Shown: in pieces, positions 1-8,500 of the stretch
Layout of the letters: each line of letters opens with the position of its first letter
How positions within the stretch are numbered: the first letter of the stretch is position 1
Program-made: the position numbers and the translations under genes
Origin: Firmicutes bacterium UBA1768
Lineage (GTDB): Bacteria; Bacillota; Clostridia; Peptostreptococcales; Anaerovoracaceae
Assembly (NCBI GenBank): GCA_002315335.1
Contig: DCGW01000041.1
Coordinates: 1-14,523 of the forward strand
DNA: 14,523 nucleotides
Direction: 5' to 3'
Notes under the pieces: model-generated
The model's database searches: none
Seen by the model: the letters and a program-made list of their open reading frames with translations, nothing else
What the model was told of the DNA's origin: nothing

Positions 1-204
1 CATAAGATGTTAAATAATAATAATTATTATATTGATTTTTTTGAAGGAAGCTTTAGGGTGAATGCTGCTCAGTATCTATTGATTTCGACAATAGTTACCG
101 TAATATGTATGCTGATTACATATAAGAAGGGCTTTACTTTCTCGAGGTTTATATTCAAAATCAGTGATTATACCAAATGGATAAAAAAGAAAGCTGAAAA
201 TTGA
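1..204 (+). CDS. 3' end of a membrane protein gene (partial), or a 65-residue membrane protein
   Basis: The reading frame is open from the first base of the window, so this is probably the C-terminal end of a longer upstream gene. An ATG at position 7 would alternatively give a 65-residue protein, but the window does not show whether a ribosome binding site precedes it. There is one clear hydrophobic segment at about residues 22-38 counted from that ATG (YLLISTIVTVICMLI). A basic tail rich in Lys (WIKKKAEN) follows, consistent with a cytoplasmic end by the positive-inside rule. Its stop codon overlaps the TTG start of the acyl ligase, so the two are likely translationally coupled. Because it lies next to an acyl-activating enzyme, a membrane acyltransferase such as an MBOAT protein is possible. 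I do not recognise the family from this fragment. Confidence 0.55.
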   Translation, partial: HKMLNNNNYYIDFFEGSFRVNAAQYLLISTIVTVICMLITYKKGFTFSRFIFKISDYTKWIKKKAEN

Positions 205-1649
205 TTATGAAAAGGGAACAAATAAAAACTATATTAGACCTGTTTGAATATATTGTCGAAGCGGGTGCGGAATATCCTCTTATATATAGAACTGATAATG
301 AAGCTGAATACGTGCCAAGAAGCCGATTTTATGAGGATGTTATGCACGCGGGAGCGGTGATTTCCGGGCGAGTACAATCCGGCGGTGCTATTGCTATGAT
401 AGGAGATAATTCATACTCATATGTAGTGACTTATTTTGGCGTATTAGTCAGTGGGAACACCCCTGTCATGCTGGACAAGATGATAGAAGAAAAACATCTG
501 AAAGATGTTGTTGCGGCGGTGAATTGCTCGGCAATAGTTTTTTCTGATGACTACGAAGATAGCATTGGGGAAGTTTCTGTAGAAAAGCTTAGCTTTGACG
601 AAGTGCTGTCGAATAATCCTGATAGCAGACTTAAGACTTTTCCGAAGATAGATGAAAATGATATTTGCACTGTTTTTCTTACCTCTGCATCAACAGGAAA
701 ATCTAAAATTGTACCATTGTCACATAAAAACATGGTTTCGGAATTCAAGGCTCTCGATGGAAACACAATGCTTTCAGGCACAGCTATTCTATGTCTGCCT
801 CTTCACCATGTTTATGGCCTAGTAGGAAATCTGCTTTATATGATGTATATTAATTCTCCGGTTTTTATCACAAAATCCATAAGAAATTTTTTGATTGACA
901 TTAAGCTGGCAGAACCAGATATTCTCATTCTTGTACCGGCATTGTATTCGATGATAATCAGAGCATTGAAGTCAGATATTACTCCTGAGGCGCTCAGAGC
1001 GTATGCTGGTCCTCGGCTGAAGTACATTGTTTTTGGGGGTTCGCCTTTTAATGCAGATCCTTCAATCATGCTAAATTCGGGAATTACTCCGTATATAGGA
1101 TATGGACTTACGGAAACCTCGTCAACAATAACCCTGCGCACCGTTACAGAAGCAAACAATGATCTGGATAATGTCGGGAAACCAATAGGAAATACGGAAA
1201 TAATAATTGGCGAGGAAAACGAAATTCTTGTTAAGAGTGATATGGTATTTGCTTCCTATCTAAACAATGATTGTAGTAATGACAGTTGTTTTGTTGATGG
1301 TTATTTTAGAACAGGAGATGTGGGATATATTGATGATAACGGGGAGCTGCATATAACCGGCAGAATAAAGAACCTAATAATACTGCCAAATGGTGAGAAT
1401 ATTCCTGCGGAAATGCTTGAAGCTCATTTATATGAACTGTCATATGTAAAGGAATGCATTGTAAAAGAGCAGGACGATAAAATAATTGCAGTTATTTATT
1501 CTGAGGACGGAGAACTTACAGCAGAAAAGATTAAAGACGACATCAGGCAGATTAACATGAAACTACCTGTAAATTGCAGTATTGCAGATTATATACTTAC
1601 AGATAAGCCGTTTTCAAAAACTTCAAGTCAGAAGATAAAGAGATATTAG
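201..1649 (+). CDS. AMP-forming acyl ligase (acyl-CoA/acyl-ACP synthetase, ANL superfamily)
   Basis: This enzyme should activate a carboxylic acid with ATP to an acyl-adenylate and pass it to CoA or a carrier protein in the cytoplasm. Seen in the sequence: the phosphate-binding loop at residues 161-169, TSASTGKSK, where the usual Gly of TSGSTG is Ala; the YGLTE motif at 301-305; the TGD motif at 371-373 with the ribose-binding Asp; a hinge region HITGRIKNLI; and the C-terminal KTSSQK motif with the catalytic Lys at 478 (family consensus TSSGK). At 482 residues it is slightly short for the superfamily. The start is either TTG at 201, overlapping the upstream stop, or ATG at 207; neither has a strong ribosome binding site. 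Only 22 bases separate it from the MmpL-like transporter, implying one operon that loads and exports an acyl product. Substrate is unknown; a DltA-like amino acid ligase is less likely but not excluded. Confidence 0.88.
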   Translation: MIMKREQIKTILDLFEYIVEAGAEYPLIYRTDNEAEYVPRSRFYEDVMHAGAVISGRVQSGGAIAMIGDNSYSYVVTYFGVLVSGNTPVMLDKMIEEKHLKDVVAAVNCSAIVFSDDYEDSIGEVSVEKLSFDEVLSNNPDSRLKTFPKIDENDICTVFLTSASTGKSKIVPLSHKNMVSEFKALDGNTMLSGTAILCLPLHHVYGLVGNLLYMMYINSPVFITKSIRNFLIDIKLAEPDILILVPALYSMIIRALKSDITPEALRAYAGPRLKYIVFGGSPFNADPSIMLNSGITPYIGYGLTETSSTITLRTVTEANNDLDNVGKPIGNTEIIIGEENEILVKSDMVFASYLNNDCSNDSCFVDGYFRTGDVGYIDDNGELHITGRIKNLIILPNGENIPAEMLEAHLYELSYVKECIVKEQDDKIIAVIYSEDGELTAEKIKDDIRQINMKLPVNCSIADYILTDKPFSKTSSQKIKRY

Positions 1650-1671
1650 TTTTTACTATAGAAGGAAGACC

Positions 1672-4600
1672 ATGGAGAAGCTATCGCATAAAAGCCAAAA
1701 GGCTGATATTAAAGAGATAAACAGCGTTTTCGACCGGATTGTTAAGCACAGGCATTTTATTATTGTTGTGTTTGCCATTCTGGTATTTTTTTCCTTATTT
1801 TCCATGAATTGGGTAAGGGTTGAGGAAGATACGGTTTATTTTCTTGACGAAAGCACCCAGTCGCGCCAATGTGTGGATATTGACTCAGAGGAGTTCACGG
1901 AATTCGGCAGCATGTATTTTATGGTGTCTGATATTTCAAAGGCAGAGGTGGATGCTATAAAAGATAAAGTAGAGAAGCTGGATAATGTAGCTTACTTTAA
2001 CGATAATATCAGTAGGAAAGCTACTGGTTATACGGCCACATATTATCTTTCGTTTATGAGCAAGGCTGATGACCCCGAAAGCATGAAGACCATCAAGGAG
2101 ATTTCTAAAATACCAGGTCAGTATGATAATAGTTATGTCTACAGCGAGCTTCTGGAAGATATGGAGGATATGGTTAATCATCAAATGGCCGTGGTTATCG
2201 GGGTAATAGCGCTGGCGGTCCTTCTTATTTTATTGCTTGCCTGCCGAAGCTTTGCCGAAATACCTGTTTTTTTACTCGTATTCGTGGTTGCGGCGTTGTT
2301 AAATATGGGCTCGAATTTTGCTCTTGGGACAATTTCTATTATTTCAAATGCCGTTGCCGTGACCCTGCAGCTGGCCTTGTCGCTGGATTACGCCATAATA
2401 TTGTCCAACAGATACTGGGAGGCCCACCAAACCTTGCCTGTTCGAGATGCAGTATCTGAGGCTCTGAAAGGAGCGGCACCAGAAATTCTTGCCAGTAGTC
2501 TGACAACTATGGCAGGTCTTTTTGCCATGACCTTTATGACCTTTGGATTGGGTCGGGATATGGGAATTGTTTTAATCAAGGCTATAGTTATCAGCTTGAT
2601 AACTGTCTTTCTGCTTATGCCGGCTCTTTTGATTTTGTTCGGAAAAATGATGGATAAGACGATTCACAAAAGGCTTATTCCGCAGTCTGATATGCTGGGA
2701 CGTTTTGCACATAAAACCCGCCATGTTATTCCTGCATTATTTGTTATTATACTTGTGGCGGCGTATTGTATGTTTTCCAATGTAAATTGCCTCTATAATG
2801 AGATGGAAGCACCGGTGAACCAACCTTTGGATATTACGGTAGCTTATGCAGCTATTACCGAAGAACTGGGAACCAACGATGTGGAAATACTGGTGCCTGC
2901 GGGTGACTACCACAAGGAAAAAGCCTTGATTGAAGCTCTTGCTGCGGAAACTTCGGTAAGAACTGTCTCGGGGCTTGCAAATACTGAGGCTGTCGAGGGC
3001 TATTATCTTGCAGATGACATAGGTGTTGAAGCTGTGCAGAAGCTTGCTGAGGTGGACAAACTGACAGCAAAGGGAATTATGGCTCTTTATGCAGTCGAAA
3101 AGGGTCAGCCTGAGGTTCTTTCTGAGCAGCTTGACTCTTTTAAGGCTCCTCTGATTGATGTGTTCACCTGCCTTTATAAGCATATTGATGACCCAAAGCT
3201 TGAAGTCAGTGATGAGCAGAGAGAGACGGTCAAGAAGCTATATAATATGCTTGACAGGATGAAGTCTGAACTTCAGGGACCTCGCTATAGCCGTCTGCTG
3301 CTTTCTCTTGATGCCCCGCTTGACAGCGCAGAAACGCGCGACATTTTGACCCGGCTGCAGAATGTGGCAAAGTCTTTCTATCCAAATGACACGCATATTG
3401 CCGGCTTCAGTATGGTTTACAGTGATTTTGCTGAGAGCTTCCAAACCGATAAGACTATCACATCGGTGCTCTCAATTGTGCTGGTTATGCTGATTCTGCT
3501 TTTTGCATTCAGAGCTTTAGCAATGCCGGTACTCCTTATTCTTGTGATTCAGGGCAGTATCTGGCTGAATTTCGGTATTCATTCGCTGGTAGGCGGAAAT
3601 GTATACTTTATCTGTTATCTGATAGTAAGCTCCATAATGATGGGTTCAAATATTGATTATGCAATTGTTATTTCTTCTCGTTTCCGTGAGCTTAGGGGAA
3701 GGGGAACTGAGCCTCGTGAGGCGATAAGTCAGACTATGAGCTTTGCCTTACCTACAGTTCTGACCTCCGGTGGAATTATGACCCTCTCAGGCTTGCTGAT
3801 TTATCAGCTTGTCAGCACCGGAGTTGTAGCCTGCTTTGGCTTATATCTGGCCACGGGTACACTAATTACAATGTGTCTCGTGCTCTTTGCTCTGCCTCAG
3901 CTGCTGTTAGTCACTGAGGGTGCTGTAAGAAAAACTTCGTTTTCGCTGCCGACACTGTATAATCCGAGGAAAGCGCGAAGAGTGGCCGTGACCTTGATAT
4001 GCGTACTTGTCATGACTGCATCCTGTGTGGGATACGTGGTTGCCGGACAAAGCCTTAAGGACAGACTTTATGAAAATGATAATGAAATGGCTTATCTTGA
4101 GGATATTGAAGCAGAACTGTCTCAGGTAGAGTCTTCTCTTGAAGGGTTTAACTATTTTGGCCTGGTAGAGCAGTTCCTTACGGGAGATATTGGTTATGAT
4201 GAACTGATGGCTGCTAAGACTGAACTGAAAGCAGGAGAGAAAATGCTTGAAGCCGGGCAGGCAGAGTATGATGCGGGACTGGCAGAGTACAATGACTATC
4301 TTAACCAATACAGGCAAGGTGAAGCAGAGCTTGCAGCCGGTGAAAAGGAGCTTAATGACAATACGAAGCTTTATAACGAGTCCTATGCTCAATACGAGGA
4401 CGGAATGAAGCTTTATCAGGATAATCTTAAGCTGTATGAGGAAGGAAAACAGCAGCTAATAGACGGGCAGAAGGAATATGATGCGGCACTGGAGGAATAC
4501 AATGCCGGAAAAGCGGAGCTGGAAAAATATACAGGCTTGTATAATTTGCTGGTAGGCGGATATAACAAATATCGTGACTTACAGGCAAGATATGATAGTG

Positions 4601-5355
4601 CGGTGGCAGCCGGAGACCTTGCTAAAGCGGCTTTGCTGCATCCTACTGTGTACGCGGCAAAGGTAGCCTACGAAACCAATCTGACAAGCTACGGATCTAT
4701 AGAGTCTATATTGGAAAAATATGAAGCTGGAAAGGCTGAACTGGAAGCTGCTGAAAAACAGCTGGCGGATGCAAAAAAGGAAATAGATGAAGGCAAGGCC
4801 ACGCTGGCAGACGCCGAACGTCAGCTAAAAGAGGGTAAACAGGAGCTGTCTGATGCAGAGCGTCAGCTGGAGGATGGAAAGAGACAGCTTGACGATGGTA
4901 AGCGACAGTTGGACGACGGTAAGGCACAATTATCCGATGCTAAACGTCAGCTGGATCAGGGGAAATCGGAGCTTGATGCCGGAGCTAAGGAGCTGTCCGG
5001 GTATTATGCTGAATACAAAGACGGAAAAAAGCAGATTGATGATGCTGAGAAAATGCTTTCCGAAAACGAAGAAAAGTATTCTGATGGTACTATTTCACTG
5101 GGTGAATTGCTTGAAAAAAAGAATAAGCTTGACGCGAAGCTGCATCTTTTAAACTGTGCAAGTGAGGTGCAGGTGGGCAATTCTTTGAATGGAAGTTCCT
5201 TGTTTGCTGCGGAGTATGAGTACTGTAAAGAGGCTGTTTCGCAAGCTCGCAGTGAGCTGAACGAACTCAGATGGATTTGTGCTTTTGCATTCTTGGTTGG
5301 TCTGGTCGGTCTGATTATCACCTGTATTATCAGGCGTAAGACTTTAGTGGGCTAA
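1672..5355 (+). CDS. MmpL-like RND superfamily transporter with long extracellular heptad-repeat domain
   Basis: This is a 1227-residue proton-driven membrane exporter with the duplicated RND layout. The first half has a membrane segment at about 29-46, an extracytoplasmic loop to about 170, and a membrane block at about 172-324. The second half has an extracytoplasmic loop, then a membrane block at about 590-755. Each membrane block carries an Asp-Tyr pair, D239-Y240 (LSLDYAII) and D662-Y663 (NIDYAIV). Such pairs are the known proton-relay residues of MmpL3. After the usual core comes an extra membrane segment near 770-790, about 400 residues of Gln/Glu/Lys-rich repeats, and a final membrane segment at about 1201-1220 with a basic tail. 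The repeats should therefore be outside the cell. A good ribosome binding site, GAAGGAAG at 1661-1668, supports the ATG. It follows the acyl ligase by 22 bases, which suggests export of a lipid or polyketide-like molecule; a drug exporter is the alternative. There is no obvious terminator after it. Confidence 0.88.
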   Translation: MEKLSHKSQKADIKEINSVFDRIVKHRHFIIVVFAILVFFSLFSMNWVRVEEDTVYFLDESTQSRQCVDIDSEEFTEFGSMYFMVSDISKAEVDAIKDKVEKLDNVAYFNDNISRKATGYTATYYLSFMSKADDPESMKTIKEISKIPGQYDNSYVYSELLEDMEDMVNHQMAVVIGVIALAVLLILLLACRSFAEIPVFLLVFVVAALLNMGSNFALGTISIISNAVAVTLQLALSLDYAIILSNRYWEAHQTLPVRDAVSEALKGAAPEILASSLTTMAGLFAMTFMTFGLGRDMGIVLIKAIVISLITVFLLMPALLILFGKMMDKTIHKRLIPQSDMLGRFAHKTRHVIPALFVIILVAAYCMFSNVNCLYNEMEAPVNQPLDITVAYAAITEELGTNDVEILVPAGDYHKEKALIEALAAETSVRTVSGLANTEAVEGYYLADDIGVEAVQKLAEVDKLTAKGIMALYAVEKGQPEVLSEQLDSFKAPLIDVFTCLYKHIDDPKLEVSDEQRETVKKLYNMLDRMKSELQGPRYSRLLLSLDAPLDSAETRDILTRLQNVAKSFYPNDTHIAGFSMVYSDFAESFQTDKTITSVLSIVLVMLILLFAFRALAMPVLLILVIQGSIWLNFGIHSLVGGNVYFICYLIVSSIMMGSNIDYAIVISSRFRELRGRGTEPREAISQTMSFALPTVLTSGGIMTLSGLLIYQLVSTGVVACFGLYLATGTLITMCLVLFALPQLLLVTEGAVRKTSFSLPTLYNPRKARRVAVTLICVLVMTASCVGYVVAGQSLKDRLYENDNEMAYLEDIEAELSQVESSLEGFNYFGLVEQFLTGDIGYDELMAAKTELKAGEKMLEAGQAEYDAGLAEYNDYLNQYRQGEAELAAGEKELNDNTKLYNESYAQYEDGMKLYQDNLKLYEEGKQQLIDGQKEYDAALEEYNAGKAELEKYTGLYNLLVGGYNKYRDLQARYDSAVAAGDLAKAALLHPTVYAAKVAYETNLTSYGSIESILEKYEAGKAELEAAEKQLADAKKEIDEGKATLADAERQLKEGKQELSDAERQLEDGKRQLDDGKRQLDDGKAQLSDAKRQLDQGKSELDAGAKELSGYYAEYKDGKKQIDDAEKMLSENEEKYSDGTISLGELLEKKNKLDAKLHLLNCASEVQVGNSLNGSSLFAAEYEYCKEAVSQARSELNELRWICAFAFLVGLVGLIITCIIRRKTLVG
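4798..5007 (+). repeat. Ten tandem 21-bp coding repeats (heptad repeats) in the transporter
   Basis: Ten consecutive 21-base units run in frame from 4798 and encode seven-residue units of the form RQLxDGK, at about residues 1043-1112. The units at 4861, 4882 and 4903 are the most alike (RQLEDGK, RQLDDGK, RQLDDGK). The pattern continues in decayed form upstream as AxxEYxAGxxEL units. A strict seven-residue period with Leu at one position and Gly or Ala at another suggests a long helical stalk or coiled coil. This is a protein repeat and not a noncoding array. Confidence 0.85.
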
Positions 5356-5413
5356 AGTGAGGGATGCGAACTGATGCAATAATTAAGAAAAAGCTAAAAG
5401 TGATGCTTAACAA

Positions 5414-5442
5414 TTGTTGTGATTATGTTTTTATGATAAAAT
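5414..5442 (+). promoter_or_regulatory. Candidate promoter for the secreted repeat protein
   Basis: A -35 box TTGTTG at 5414-5419, a 17-base spacer and a -10 box TAAAAT at 5437-5442 preceded by TGA give an extended -10 promoter of housekeeping type. It lies about 110 bases before the start codon at 5555, so the leader would be roughly 100 bases. The -35 box is overlapped by a perfect 10-bp palindrome, AACAATTGTT at 5409-5418, which could be an operator. The region 5356-5554 otherwise holds no gene that I can support. A second, poorer match (TTGATG at 5481, TAATAC at 5505) is closer to the gene. Confidence 0.5.
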
Positions 5443-5554
5443 TTTTATGGTGTTAAAATACATTATTTCTTTTTAATTGTTTGATGCCATATATCTTATA
5501 TAAGTAATACTATTCGGGCTATCCTGAAGAACCTATTTACGAGGAGAATAGTTT

Positions 5555-8500
5555 ATGAAAAAAATGATTTTTATGCTGGTTTTGAGCGTTGCTTTTATGC
5601 TGATTATGACACCTATGGTAATCAGTGCAGCAAACCATGATGTGTGGGACTTAAAATGCACTTTTATAGAAGAAGGTGCCGATATTTCCTGTCCGCACTG
5701 CAATGGGGTTGGTTGGGAGCCCTGCAGTCATTGTAACGGAACTGGCCACACGGAAGACACCTGCCTTGAATGTCACGGTAATGAAAAATGGTGCGAGCAT
5801 TGCTATGGTACGGGAATCTGTCCCCAATATGGGGAAAGAGAATGCAATTATCCGTGTTCTTTTGGCGTTTGTTATAAATGCCTTGGAGAGCCGAAAAATT
5901 GTGGTATGTGCCTGGGTTTTGGCAAGGTACTATGTGAGTGGTGCGGTAATCAACCTATGATAGGTTATTCCGGTGGGGAGTGCGAGTCTTGTGGCGGAAG
6001 TGAAACAATAGGTGAGAATTATACGGCTCTTGCTGGAGAATACACTCTGGTCTTGGGTGAGGAGGACGATGTTTATATCTCCTACGATGACGGCGAAACC
6101 TTGGCTTGCAAGGTGGACGGCAGTATTCCTGGCCTTAGTTATACAGCTAAAGGTTGGGCAATGAACGGCTTTAATTTTGAAAGCAACGTAGGCATTGCCG
6201 TTTATGTGAAGGATTCTGTTACTATAAACCTTACAGGCGAGAATAGGATTGTAGCCAAAGGCCGTGAAGGTGGCGACTCAATAATCGGCATTTATGCCGA
6301 AAAGGATTTGTATTTTACCGGTGAGGGCAGCCTTTCATCAACCGCCTATGGAGGCGATGACATTAAACAGTCTGTGGGTATTCAAGTCGAAAACAATCTC
6401 TATAATGGAGTTCAGGGAGAAATAATCTATATTACCACTGGCTGTTTTTTGGGTAACGATAATGACTGTTTTGCAAATGGTTTGGAGGATGAAGAGGCAG
6501 CTGCACAGGGCCCTACGATTATAGGCACCGGCGGGAGCGCCACAGAAATATCGGCTGGAATCTATGTAGTCAAAGGCAATCTCTATAATGGAGTTGAGGG
6601 AGAAGAAGCGGATAGCCCAACAACCACAACTACCGCCAGTTATCATGTGGATAATGATAATGACTGTTTTGCAAATGGTTCGGAGGATGAAGAGGAGGCT
6701 GCGCAGGGTCCAACTATCATAGGCACCGGTGGTGATGCTGCAGAATTGTCGGCGGGAATCTATGTGGGCAGTCTCTATAATGGAATCAACGGAGGCGGTG
6801 AGGTAGCCTATTCCACTATCGGCAATAATGGCCCAACTATCATCGCAACAGGTGGCAACGCAACAAAAACCTATGGTATTTATTCCCGATATTTATTGAG
6901 GAATGCCGGTAAAATCACTGCTAAAAGTGGCAATGGCATTGAAAAATCGATGGGAATATATATATCACATATTCTCTATAATGGGTTTGAAGGAGCCATC
7001 CCAGAATATTTCGAAACGGCTGCATACGGTGAAGGCAACTATAATGACTATTTCGCAAATGGTTCAGAGGATGAAGAGGCAGCTGCACAGGGCTCTACTA
7101 TTATCGCTACTAGCGGCGATGCTGCAGAATTGTCGGCGGGAATTTATGCGGGAAAGGGTCTCTATAATGATGGGGGCGGTAAGATGATTTATACCACCAC
7201 TAATTACTCTCCTGGATTCAGCGATTCTGCCGATGGTGAGGTGGCTTCGGAAAACACCGCCACTATCATCGCCACAGCTGGAAATGCTAAAGAAACCTAC
7301 GGTATTTATTCTCATGATGTATTGAGTAATGACGGTAAAATCTCAGCTAAAAGCGGCTGCGGAACCAAAACAGAGGAAGGGAACTATGTCAATGACAGCC
7401 TGTCAGCGGGAATCTATGTCAAACCAGACATGGATTTTTATGGAGGCGGATACCTGTTGAATAATAGGGGCATGGGTGGTTCTGTGACTGTATATGCCTG
7501 TTCTGAAGATGAAGGCGGCGACAATTTCGATGCTGGAGAGAAGGAAAAAGTAGGAATAATAGAAGCTGCGTCCGGTGGTGCGGCTTCTGCCTATGGCATT
7601 TATACCGCATCTTATTTGAACAATAATGGCAAAATCACTGCCAGCAGCGGCAACGGAACCGATACATCGATGGGAATATATGTTGAGGAAGGTCTATATA
7701 ATGACAATGGAGGGAATCCAATGACTGCTGCTTGTTCTGGTGTCGACTATAGCGATTCTGTTAACGATGATGAAACGGAAAGCGTAGGCGCAATAGAAGC
7801 TGTGGCTGGGGATGCGATATTTACCAATGGTATTTATGCGGAATCTTTGAATAATTATGGCAGAATCACTGCCAAAAGCGGTAATGGTTTGGCGGACTAT
7901 AATGAAACTATTGGCGACAGAAAAGACACCACGGTTGCGGGTATAAGGTGCCTGAATGATTTGCACAACGAAGGCACCATCAGTGCTTCTTCCGGTGATA
8001 TTACCGAAATAGGAACGAATAAAGCCTATTCCTTCGGTATTGTTTCCGTTGGTGGAGATATTATTCTGGGTGAGGACTCGGATACCATAGCTACTACTGG
8101 AAGCGTTTCGGATTTAACCAAGACTACCTGCTGCGGCATCAGCGTCGGCAACGACCGTAGTATTTCTGCACTGGACTGCGCTGCGCTTTTAACTCAAGCT
8201 GATGGTAGGGCCATTTATGGTGCCTTTAAGGTTTATAAGTGCGCACAGCTTAAAGCTTCTGTCTGCAAGGACGGCACAGGTGCATCCAATAAGGATATTT
8301 CTATCAGCACAGATGGCGATTATTCGGTATCATTTGGCGGAACAACCTATAATGATATGCAGCCCCAATATGTATGTTTGACTGTCTGTAAATACCTTGC
8401 AGATTTCACATCTGGCAAACAGACGCTATTCCTCGGCGGCAAGAAAGTAGGTAAGTTTACCATAACGGGTGACCGCACAAATGGCTTTTCTCTGAAAAAT

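Noticed and set aside
836..1159. Open frame of 107 codons on the minus strand inside the acyl ligase gene
   Set aside because: It lies fully antisense to a gene with clear family motifs and has no recognisable domain. The same reasoning removes the antisense frames in the transporter, the secreted protein, the STAS-kinase and proC.
4798..5007. Regular 21-bp repeats as a possible CRISPR array or origin iterons
   Set aside because: There are no unique spacers, the units are in frame with the transporter and encode a seven-residue protein repeat.
5676..5960. A 94-codon frame overlapping the Cys-rich region in another frame
   Set aside because: The Cys spacing and signal peptide belong to the longer frame; this one is a shadow of it.
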